From Anaerolineales bacterium (GTDB lineage Bacteria > Chloroflexota > Anaerolineae > Anaerolineales > UBA11858), in contig JADHTJ010000001.1 of the NCBI GenBank assembly GCA_016785015.1, positions 1-64,000 of the forward strand: a stretch of DNA of 64,000 bases, read 5' to 3'. Of this stretch, positions 36,167-43,680 are shown piece by piece. The notes under the pieces are model-generated. The model searched no databases. It had not been told where the DNA came from and saw nothing but the letters and a program-made list of their open reading frames with translations. The translations under genes and the position numbers were made by a program. Numbering within the stretch: position 1 is the stretch's first letter; each line of letters opens with the position of its first letter.

Positions 36167-36465
36167 AGGTACATGTAACTCCAAAAACCTTTATCTGGGG
36201 AAACAAGAACCGCAGATGAACGCAGATAAACACAGATGACTCCACTGAAAAAACTACCCTCACCCTCCGCCCTCTCCCAATGGGAGAGGGGACTTTGTTC
36301 CTTCTCCCTTTGGGAGAAGGTTAGGATGAAGGAGTACGGTAGCTTCTTTTGTTTTACTACGTAACATGAGTTTATAATGAGAGATGGAGATTATTCCACT
36401 ATGGTCAACAACTAGGTATTGGCATTTTGTTGGGGAATGAACTCTCTGTATTCTCGGTGGCAAAT
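36167..36465. repeat. Composite repeat region (family 2 end joined to family 3 end)
   Basis: From 36239 the sequence ACTCCACTGAAAAAACTACC matches the end of the family 2 element at 43495-43614. It is followed by two hairpins, CCTCTCCCAATGGGAGAGG and CTTCTCCCTTTGGGAGAAG, and near 36358-36370 by ACGTAACATGAG, which matches the terminal repeat of the family 3 element at 50128-50233. It looks chimeric. Before it, 36210-36236 holds CGCAGATGAACGCAGATAAA-type repeats. No gene is seen. Confidence 0.6.
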
Positions 36466-37635
36466 CTACCATTCTTTTTCAAAGCGGCTGATCTTGATGC
36501 CGCGTTTTTCTAGCTCTGCAATGAAAATGTCTGAGGGCACATCGTTGGAGGGGGTCAACAAACCCCGTTTTTGGATATCTCCCCGCAAGATCATCTGCGC
36601 GCCAATGCTGGCGGTGTATCCGACCGTGCGCTGCATGGCCAGCAAGCCTGTCTCCAAATCTCGTCGGTCCATCATCTGATAGATAATCCGCACGCGTTTT
36701 CCGTCTTTGATGCCGCGCGCATCGATGCGGATGCCGGCAATATCACGCTCATCTTCTTTATATTGCAGTTGGGGAGAAAGCAAATCGTGGACGAATTGTC
36801 TCGGGGAGATTTCCGCATCTCCAACCTGAATTGAATCATCTTGAAGGAATCCCAACCCTGACATTTTTTGCCAAAAAGCGGAGTGCCCTGGCCATCGCAG
36901 AGTGTAGCGACCTGTAGTTTGGGCAGATTCTGTGATCCCAAAGATATCCAAATATTTGACGGCGTCGCCATTGAAGTATGCTTCCATGAGCCCAACGTCC
37001 TCGACGTTAACATAATGTAGATATTCTTCGTCGAACATCTTCTCGGGGGTTAAAACGACGACTTGCCCATCTTTGAGAATGCGCGCCGGGCGCTGGTAAG
37101 CGCTCAATACCCCAGCAAACGTCCATGATATTTTATACTTAATGGGGTTATTCGCGGCTTCAGGTTCAGGAACACCCGTCCCATAGGCATGCAGTTCTTG
37201 AACTTCGTCCAACTCATTGATGGCGCGCCCCGCCAAAACCAGGTCAATTCCAGGATCAAGGCCAAGCTCTGGGAGCAGTGTGATTCCTTTGTCAGCAGCC
37301 TGCCTCCCCAAGTCCTTATATTCCGGCATGGCGTATGAGGTTTCAACAAAATGAACCCCCTTTTCTACGGCCAAACGAGCCATATCCAATCGATAATCCT
37401 TAGGTAAGAGAATAATGACCGCGTCTACAGCATCCATCAACTCTGAAACTTGATTTCGATCGCGGACATCCAGACGTACTGGATTTACTTTGTCTGTATC
37501 TAATTTACTTACAATGGTGTTCAAATCATCGTAATTGATATCTGCAGCTGTGACATGTGAAACAGAAGGGCTACTTGCTAAATCGTGCAATGCAGCTTTC
37601 CCTTGCAGACCTACGCCAAGTAATAGAATTTTCAT
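36466..37635 (-). CDS. Saccharopine dehydrogenase-like oxidoreductase
   Basis: The 389-residue protein has an N-terminal Rossmann domain (GVGLQGKAALHDL at 7-19), the block PELGLDPGIDLVLA and a C-terminal saccharopine-dehydrogenase-like domain. Relatives act on saccharopine, lysine, carboxynorspermidine or other amino-acid Schiff bases, so the substrate cannot be named. Location next to an amino-acid transporter and a LysA-DapF fusion suggests an amino-acid substrate (inference). The GAGGA site supports the ATG at 37635. Divergent from the transporter operon. Confidence 0.82.
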   Translation of the reverse strand: MKILLLGVGLQGKAALHDLASSPSVSHVTAADINYDDLNTIVSKLDTDKVNPVRLDVRDRNQVSELMDAVDAVIILLPKDYRLDMARLAVEKGVHFVETSYAMPEYKDLGRQAADKGITLLPELGLDPGIDLVLAGRAINELDEVQELHAYGTGVPEPEAANNPIKYKISWTFAGVLSAYQRPARILKDGQVVVLTPEKMFDEEYLHYVNVEDVGLMEAYFNGDAVKYLDIFGITESAQTTGRYTLRWPGHSAFWQKMSGLGFLQDDSIQVGDAEISPRQFVHDLLSPQLQYKEDERDIAGIRIDARGIKDGKRVRIIYQMMDRRDLETGLLAMQRTVGYTASIGAQMILRGDIQKRGLLTPSNDVPSDIFIAELEKRGIKISRFEKEW

Positions 37636-37816
37636 GGATTCCTCGCAAATTTCGTGTGATTTAATTTTTTATGCTATACTGTGGATAGGTGTTTGTTCAG
37701 AAACATTAAAACCTGAATTTCGTAGACATAATGCCTTCCATTTGTGATTTTACCAACAAATTCATAAAGAATTCAAAAAAATCGTAACAGTTTGTACTTA
37801 ATTCAACTGTTTTTTC

Positions 37817-37845
37817 TTGAGTTTTCTGGTATTTTTCCGTATAAT
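37817..37845 (+). promoter_or_regulatory. Sigma-70-type promoter of the ABC transporter operon
   Basis: TTGAGT (37817-37822), a 17-bp spacer and TATAAT (37840-37845). The long leader that follows (to 38020) contains a GCGTTTTGCCTAAAACGC hairpin at about 37867-37884 and no clear leader ORF. The rest of the 385-bp divergent gap is A+T-rich with no gene. Confidence 0.8.
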
Positions 37846-38020
37846 GGACGGATGGTTAGTAACCGCGTTTTGCCTAAAACGCACAATTTCCAAGAAAAAT
37901 AAACAGAATAAGTTCTCTGTGAGATATGAGGAGGTGCAGAAACAAAAAATATACCACCACAAATCCCCACAATCTAAGTCTATTTACACGTCTACTAAAT
38001 ATCCAAAGGAGAAGTAAGAA

Positions 38021-39061
38021 ATGAAACAAAGAATACTATTGATTGTAGCGCTTCTGGCCATTTTGATCTTGGGCATTGTTCTTCCCACAACGGCCCAGGA
38101 AGCCGACCTCGGTGATACCCTCGGCGCAGTGCAAGACGCCGGTATCCTTAATTGTGGCGTCAGTGGCGCCCTGTTGGCCTTCAGCTATGTCGATGCTGAT
38201 GGCAATATGGCTGGTTTCGATGCTGACTACTGTCGCGCAGTTGCTGCCGCTGTGTTGGGCGATGCCGAAGCCGTTGGGTTCCGCTCCAGCAATGCCAGTG
38301 AGCGCTTCCCCATCCTGCAAAGTGGTGAGATCGATGTCTTGATCCGCAACACCACCTGGACCATCAGCCGTGACACATCTCTGGGCTTCAACTTTGCCCC
38401 CACCACCTACTACGATGGTCAGGGCATGTTGGTGCGCAAGGCATCCGGTTTCGAGACCCTAGAGGATATGGATGGCGGCACCGTTTGTGTGAACGCCGGC
38501 ACCACCACCGAGAAGAACTTGGCTGATGTGTTCCGTGGCCTCGACATCGAATATGAAGCAGTTGTGTTCGCAGAGACCAATGACGTGCGCCAGGCCTATG
38601 ATGATGGCCGCTGTGACGGCTGGACCACCGACAAGTCGGGCTTGATCGCCAATAGCGCTCTGCTGGCCGTTCCCGAAGATCACATTATTCTGGAAGCGAC
38701 CATGTCCAAGGAACCCCTGGGACCATTGGTACGCCATGGTGACGACAACTGGTTCGACATCGTCAAGTGGACCGTCAACTGCACCATCTTGGCCGAAGAT
38801 CTGGGTGTCACCGCCGCCAATGCCGATGATATGCTGGGCAGCGACGACCCCAAGATCCTCAACTTGCTCGGTGTCGAAGGCGACCTGGGTCAGGCCATGG
38901 GTCTGAACAATGACTTCTGCTACCAGATTGTCACTCAAGTTGGTAACTACGGAGAGATCTACACACGCCACTTGGGCGAAGACAGTGTCTACAAAGTGCC
39001 CCGTGGTTTGAACAATCTCTGGACTAATGGTGGCATTCTATACGCCCCGCCTTTCCGCTAA
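38021..39061 (+). CDS. Amino-acid ABC transporter substrate-binding protein (AapJ/BztA-like)
   Basis: The 346-residue periplasmic-type binding protein of family 3 has a signal peptide (cleavage probably after TTAQ). Lobe 1 contains LNCGVSGALLAFSYVDADG and lobe 2 contains VCVNAGTTTEKNLADVF and YDDGRCDGWTTDKSGL, with cysteines placed as in the general L-amino-acid binding proteins AapJ/BztA. It lacks a lipobox, which is unusual if the organism has a single membrane. It delivers amino acids to the downstream permeases. AAGGAG ribosome site. A hairpin after its stop may raise its level over the permeases. Confidence 0.93.
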   Translation: MKQRILLIVALLAILILGIVLPTTAQEADLGDTLGAVQDAGILNCGVSGALLAFSYVDADGNMAGFDADYCRAVAAAVLGDAEAVGFRSSNASERFPILQSGEIDVLIRNTTWTISRDTSLGFNFAPTTYYDGQGMLVRKASGFETLEDMDGGTVCVNAGTTTEKNLADVFRGLDIEYEAVVFAETNDVRQAYDDGRCDGWTTDKSGLIANSALLAVPEDHIILEATMSKEPLGPLVRHGDDNWFDIVKWTVNCTILAEDLGVTAANADDMLGSDDPKILNLLGVEGDLGQAMGLNNDFCYQIVTQVGNYGEIYTRHLGEDSVYKVPRGLNNLWTNGGILYAPPFR

Positions 39062-39074
39062 ACCATAACTATCC

Positions 39075-39108
39075 AAAGTGCCTGTCACGATTATGTGGCA
39101 GGCACTTT
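39075..39108 (+). terminator. Intercistronic hairpin/partial terminator
   Basis: AAAGTGCCTGTCAC and GTGGCAGGCACTTT (imperfect at the loop side) are followed by AATTTC. Between the binding-protein and permease genes such a structure commonly lowers read-through and protects the upstream message. Confidence 0.65.
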
Positions 39109-39152
39109 AATTTCACTGTGTTTCCTGTCCCATCAATGAAAGGAGAAACCGC

Positions 39153-40781
39153 ATGACGCAATCACCCGCCTCTCCGTCGGCAGAACCTCAAACCGCTCCC
39201 TTATGGCGAACGGTTTTGGGATACCTGTTCGATGTGCGCGTCTTAGGCGTATTGGGGCAGATCGGCTTCATTGTCGTGGTTGTATTTGGTGTCAAAGCCA
39301 TCGGCGTCAACTTCGCAGAAAATGCGCAAAAACTGGGGGAATCGCAATTCATTTGCCGGGATGGCACATTCAGCTACCGTTGCGCATATGACTTTATGGA
39401 AAGTGAGTCTGGTTTTGATATTTCAGACACCATGATAGATCACACCAATACAGACCCATACTGGCGATCTTTTGCTGTCGGGGTTCTTAATACGCTCAAA
39501 GTTGGTATTTTTGGTGTGATTCTCACCGTCTTTGTCGGCACATTTGCCGGTATTGCCCGCTTATCAGAGAACTGGTTGATCAGCAAGTTGGCCTTATGGT
39601 ATGTGGAATTGATGCGCAATACCCCTTTGCTGATCCAGATATTTTTCATTTATTTCGGCGTTATTCTAACTGCGCCAAATCTTGACGAAGCCATACAACC
39701 TTTGGGCTTGCCTTTCTTCCTATCCCAACGGGGTTTGAATATCCCATCTATACAGTTTACATCCTCGGCAGCTATTTGGCTGGCTTTTTTGGTATTGGGG
39801 ATCATCCAATTCCAGGTTCTTGGAGTAATACTCAGTCGACGGGAAGAACGCACTGGTCAGCCAAGCAACCGTTTTTCTACGGGTATCATCGCTTTTATTA
39901 TCATCGCTGCGCTAGGTTGGTTTGTCTCTGGAGCAGTGTCTGAAACCCAAGGCTTGATGGTCACTAAAGGCAGCCGCATCCGCGAAGTTAACGATATTGA
40001 AAATATGATGCTCCAACGCACAGGGTTAAATCATCTAGACGAGCTGGATTCTCTAACAGAAGATGAAATTAAAGATTTCGCTCTACAAGTTTGTGTATTG
40101 GAAGATTCAGCTTCGGAAACTAACTTTACTAGTCAGTTACGTAAAATGGGAATTCCCTACCGAGTTCGTCGCTCAGATCGACCCGACCAAGCCACCGAGA
40201 GATACGCAGATGAAAAATGTGATGTATTTGCTGCTACAAAATCAATCCTGGCGGCCGAGCGCGCTACATTAGAAAACGCCAGCGGTCATCTGATTATTCC
40301 TATCAAGGAAAATCCTGTGGTCTGGAGTATCCCGACACGTGAAGGCCTCAACATGGTCGGTGGCTCCAGGATGAAGCCAGAATTTACTGCCTTGTTATTG
40401 GCCCTGGTACTCTTCTATGGCGGCACATTGGCCGAAATTGTGCGTGCCGGTATCCTTTCCGTGTCAAAGGGTCAGTCAGAAGCTGCGCGAGCACTTGGAT
40501 TGAATGAAGGGCAAAGGTTGCAATTAATCGTTCTGCCGCAAGCATTGCGTGTCATCATTCCACCGGGTATTGGCGTTGCACTCAGTCTGGCAAAAGACAC
40601 CAGCCTGGGCATCGCTATCGGCTTCCCAGATATGTATGCCGCTTCATATACCATCATGAATCAGTCGGGGCGGGTATTACAAATGTTCGTTATGATCATG
40701 CTAGTGTACATGTTAATCAGCTTGGGCTTCTCGGTCGTGTTGAATTGGTATAACGAGAAGATTAAACTGGTGGAGAGATAA
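39153..40781 (+). CDS. ABC amino-acid permease with embedded half binding-protein domain
   Basis: A 542-residue AapQ/BztB-like permease, longer than the usual roughly 400. It has an N-terminal helix (about 25-52), a periplasmic loop, the inner-membrane permease core starting near 105, and the EAA loop EAARALGLNEGQRLQLIVLPQALR. Between the helix ending near 260 and the core segment FTALLLALVLFYGG (about 410) an extra domain is inserted. Residues 312-398 align with lobe 2 of the binding protein in the same operon: VCV, then IPYR, then YADEKCDVFAATKSILA, then HLIIP, including both cysteines. This suggests a tethered substrate-sensing or docking half-lobe. Ribosome site AAGGAG. The permease role is sure; the domain role is inference. 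Confidence 0.9.
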   Translation: MTQSPASPSAEPQTAPLWRTVLGYLFDVRVLGVLGQIGFIVVVVFGVKAIGVNFAENAQKLGESQFICRDGTFSYRCAYDFMESESGFDISDTMIDHTNTDPYWRSFAVGVLNTLKVGIFGVILTVFVGTFAGIARLSENWLISKLALWYVELMRNTPLLIQIFFIYFGVILTAPNLDEAIQPLGLPFFLSQRGLNIPSIQFTSSAAIWLAFLVLGIIQFQVLGVILSRREERTGQPSNRFSTGIIAFIIIAALGWFVSGAVSETQGLMVTKGSRIREVNDIENMMLQRTGLNHLDELDSLTEDEIKDFALQVCVLEDSASETNFTSQLRKMGIPYRVRRSDRPDQATERYADEKCDVFAATKSILAAERATLENASGHLIIPIKENPVVWSIPTREGLNMVGGSRMKPEFTALLLALVLFYGGTLAEIVRAGILSVSKGQSEAARALGLNEGQRLQLIVLPQALRVIIPPGIGVALSLAKDTSLGIAIGFPDMYAASYTIMNQSGRVLQMFVMIMLVYMLISLGFSVVLNWYNEKIKLVER

Positions 40782-40783
40782 CC

Positions 40784-42451
40784 ATGACAACACATATTGA
40801 ATCCACTACTCAACAAGAAACATCATCTAGCAGAGGCTTTAACTGGCAATTGTTCTTACAGGACAATATCACTGGTTCCTGGTATCAGGCAATCCTGGTG
40901 CTTGCCTTAGCGATCATAACTGCTAATTACGCGGTTGGGCAATACGAAACATATCCTGTCATGACGATAATTATTGTGGCAGCCTGGCTGGTTGGCATTG
41001 TAATGGTCATGATTGGAGAAGGACGTCGCCATCATACCAACTTTAGCCGTTGGCTAAAAGAAAACCTGCTAAGTTCTGTTTCCAACATCTTGCTTACATT
41101 ATTAGTCGGTTTGCTGATTGCCTCTGCGTTTATAGGTGCCTTGCAATGGGGTATCTTGAACGCAACTTTTGACCCAGCAGCAACTGCTCCTGAATTACAG
41201 CCTGAAGATGGGGCTACCTGGGGGGTCATCGTGGGTGCTCGAAAACTGCTGGCGACCGGGGTACTCGGACCAGAATACTCGTGGCGTGTTTGGACAGCGC
41301 TGTTTTTTATCTTGGGTATGTGGCTGCTTACTTATATAAGCAGCCGCCCAGTGTTGAAAGATAAATTGCGCGTTGTTCGCAATGTCATCAACGGACTATG
41401 GTTGCTCTCACCTGTTATCCTGTATATATTCCTGGCCGGTGTAGCCAACGCTCCCTATAACTTTACAGGGGCGCTGACCGGCGGGGCTGTTTTGCTAGCC
41501 ATTTACGCCTTGCTGTGGTGGCAAAAAGTGATCCCCTTCAGATGGACAGGCCTGATCGCTACAGTTGCAACCTGGCCTGTGCTATACACAATTTGGTGGG
41601 CAATTGGAAATAGTGAAACTTTCACTCCGATCAATGTAGATGAGTGGGGTGGGCTTCTCCTGACCCTCATAATCGCCAGTTCGGTGATTGTGCTTTCATT
41701 GCCTTTAGGCATGGTGCTAGCACTTGCGCGGCAAAGTGATGTTTTCGGTATTCCCGCTTGGATTATCTGGCCTGCAGGCATCGGCGCGACCATATGGGGA
41801 TTTACTTCCACTCCAGAATTGCTCGCAACATCTCGTAACCTTGTAGAGCAGTTACTTTCGTTCTGGCCAATTATGATCCTTGCCATAGCCTATCTGATCC
41901 ATCGAATGTTCAAAGGCAATATGGTATCTGGTGCCAGTACAATGTTTATCGAGCTGATCCGAAGTGTGCCCCTGATTACACTCTTATTTATGGGAATCAA
42001 TATGGCGCCCTTCTTCTTTTCAGCTGGCACAAGCATCGCTAAACCTTGGCCGGTTATCGTAGGCTACACGCTCTTCTCCTCCGCCTACATGGCTGAGACG
42101 ATCCGCGGCGGCTTACAAGCTATTCCTAATGGACAATACGAAGCTTCCGATGCGCTGGGTTTCAACACCCTCCAAAAGATGCGCTTTATCATTTTGCCCC
42201 AGGCGCTGCGTATCGTCATTCCAGCGATCGTCGGCCAGTTCATCGGCGCGTTCAAATCATCTTCATTGGTATCTATCGTCGGTCTCTTCGATTTCTTGGG
42301 GATCAACCGGGTGATTAGCTCCAACCCCCAGTGGCTGGGGCTGCGTGTCGAACTGTACGTGTTTATGGGATTAGTTTACTTCCTGGGCAGCTTCTTAATG
42401 TCATCTTATAGCCGAAGACTCGAAGCTCAATTGGGAGTTGGTGAACGATAG
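40784..42451 (+). CDS. ABC amino-acid permease (AapM/BztC-like)
   Basis: A 555-residue permease with an extended N-terminal half containing several additional membrane helices (about 30-280) before the permease core. The core has LIRSVPLITLLFMG and the EAA loop EASDALGFNTLQKMRFIILPQALR. It is longer than the typical AapM of under 400 residues and would form a heterodimer with the preceding permease. It starts 2 bp after that gene with a GGAGAG site. Unlike its partner it shows no soluble inserted domain. Confidence 0.9.
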   Translation: MTTHIESTTQQETSSSRGFNWQLFLQDNITGSWYQAILVLALAIITANYAVGQYETYPVMTIIIVAAWLVGIVMVMIGEGRRHHTNFSRWLKENLLSSVSNILLTLLVGLLIASAFIGALQWGILNATFDPAATAPELQPEDGATWGVIVGARKLLATGVLGPEYSWRVWTALFFILGMWLLTYISSRPVLKDKLRVVRNVINGLWLLSPVILYIFLAGVANAPYNFTGALTGGAVLLAIYALLWWQKVIPFRWTGLIATVATWPVLYTIWWAIGNSETFTPINVDEWGGLLLTLIIASSVIVLSLPLGMVLALARQSDVFGIPAWIIWPAGIGATIWGFTSTPELLATSRNLVEQLLSFWPIMILAIAYLIHRMFKGNMVSGASTMFIELIRSVPLITLLFMGINMAPFFFSAGTSIAKPWPVIVGYTLFSSAYMAETIRGGLQAIPNGQYEASDALGFNTLQKMRFIILPQALRIVIPAIVGQFIGAFKSSSLVSIVGLFDFLGINRVISSNPQWLGLRVELYVFMGLVYFLGSFLMSSYSRRLEAQLGVGER

Positions 42452-42526
42452 AATTAAGTCATCAGTGAATAATAGTCAACGGTCAGATACATCTATCGAC
42501 TGAAGATTAAAAGGAGAACGACAATC

Positions 42527-43294
42527 ATGGAATTCGAAGGCCCAGCACAAAGCTTTGTAGACGAGATTATCATCGTCGAGAATGTCCATAAATGGTTTGG
42601 TGAGTTCGAGGCGCTGCGCGGTGTAGATCTTAGAGTAAAACCTGGCGAGGTGATCGTGATCATCGGACCCTCGGGATCAGGCAAATCCACTTTTATCCGT
42701 TGCCTCAACCGCTTGGAAGAACACCAGGAAGGCCGTATCATCATCGATGGCACCGAACTTTCCCACGACATTCGTAACATCCAGGAAGTTCGCCGTGAGG
42801 TTGGGATGGTGTTTCAGCAATTTAATCTCTTCCCACACCTGACCGTCTTGGACAATATAGCCTTGGCGCCGATCAACGTGCGTAATTGGACGCGTGATCG
42901 CGCCGAAGAGATTGCCATGAAATGGCTGACGCGGGTCGGCATTCCAGAGCAAGCAAGCAAATTCCCTGGGCAGTTATCAGGCGGTCAACAACAGCGCGTT
43001 GCCATCGCGCGCACGCTGGCGATGCAGCCCAAGATTCTGCTGTTTGATGAGCCTACATCTGCCCTCGATCCAGAAATGATCAGTGAAGTATTGGACGTAA
43101 TGCGCGACCTGGCTCGTAGTGGATATACCATCTTAGCCGTGACACACGAGATGGGGTTTGCCCGCGAAGTAGCCAACCGTATCATCTTTATGGATGCAGG
43201 TAAAATCGTCGAGGAAAATAACCCCGAAGACTTCTATAACAATCCCAAGGAAGATCGCACCAAACTCTTCTTGAGCCAGATCTTGCACCACTAA
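42527..43294 (+). CDS. ABC amino-acid transporter ATPase (AapP/GlnQ-like)
   Basis: The 255-residue ATPase has Walker [10 protein letters not shown], the Q loop [15 protein letters not shown], signature LSGGQQQR, Walker [15 protein letters not shown] and the H loop VTHEMGFA. It powers the transporter formed by the two permeases. It has a short N-terminal extension ([13 protein letters not shown]) before the usual start. The AAGGAG site supports the ATG. The 75-bp spacer before it carries AGTCATCAGT-type units. Confidence 0.95.
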   Translation: MEFEGPAQSFVDEIIIVENVHKWFGEFEALRGVDLRVKPGEVIVIIGPSGSGKSTFIRCLNRLEEHQEGRIIIDGTELSHDIRNIQEVRREVGMVFQQFNLFPHLTVLDNIALAPINVRNWTRDRAEEIAMKWLTRVGIPEQASKFPGQLSGGQQQRVAIARTLAMQPKILLFDEPTSALDPEMISEVLDVMRDLARSGYTILAVTHEMGFAREVANRIIFMDAGKIVEENNPEDFYNNPKEDRTKLFLSQILHH

Positions 43295-43323
43295 GATTCT
43301 CGAAAACACTTTTACTAGTGAAC

Positions 43324-43358
43324 AACTGGGGAGCAGCGCGTCTGCTCTCCAGTTTTCA
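43324..43358 (+). terminator. Terminator of the ABC transporter operon
   Basis: ACTGGGGAGCAG and CTGCTCTCCAGT form the stem, followed by TTTTCATTT. It is about 30 bp past the ATPase stop. Confidence 0.85.
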
Positions 43359-43494
43359 TTTAATCACTGTGCTAAAATCCGCTTGAAACAAAAGAAAACA
43401 GGCTCATTGAGATATTGTGGGGCGTGGGACACGGATCGCACGGATTTCCACGGATTTTTTATGCTTCTATCGGTCGAATCCGTGTTGATCCGTG
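43359..43494. repeat. ACGGATC-type repeat before the MITE
   Basis: Copies of CACGGAT/ATCCGTG occur repeatedly (for instance CACGGATCGCACGGATTTCCACGGATT and AATCCGTGTTGATCCGTG), forming a loose palindrome into which the family 2 element has inserted. No gene is seen between 43295 and 43680. Confidence 0.55.
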
Positions 43495-43614
43495 ACTCTA
43501 CTGCAAAAAGCCACCAAGCGAGTTTCCCGCCGGAATATATGGGAGTGGTTGCGGAGCAACTACCCCCATATATTCCGGCGGGAGCCATCGTCTGGTAGTT
43601 TTTTCAGTGGAGTC
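43495..43614. repeat. MITE-like palindromic element, family 2 (full copy)
   Basis: A roughly 120-bp element with terminal inverted repeats ACTCTACTGCAAAAAGCCACC and the inverse of GGTAGTTTTTTCAGTGGAGT. The inner arms are CCGCCGGAATATATGGG and CCCATATATTCCGGCGG around GTTGCGGAGCAAC. It is flanked by ATCCGTG (43488-43494 and 43615-43621), a likely target duplication, although that motif is also frequent just upstream. It lies directly before the LysA-DapF fusion gene. Confidence 0.8.
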
Positions 43615-43680
43615 ATCCGTGTACAAAAAAGTTTGACCACATATAATATCAAAGAGCCAGAAAACAAAGCAGGCACAAAT

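Noticed and set aside
43492..43680. N-terminal 63-residue extension of the LysA-DapF fusion
   Set aside because: It is written by the family 2 MITE and its flank; the LysA homology begins after the ATG at 43681.
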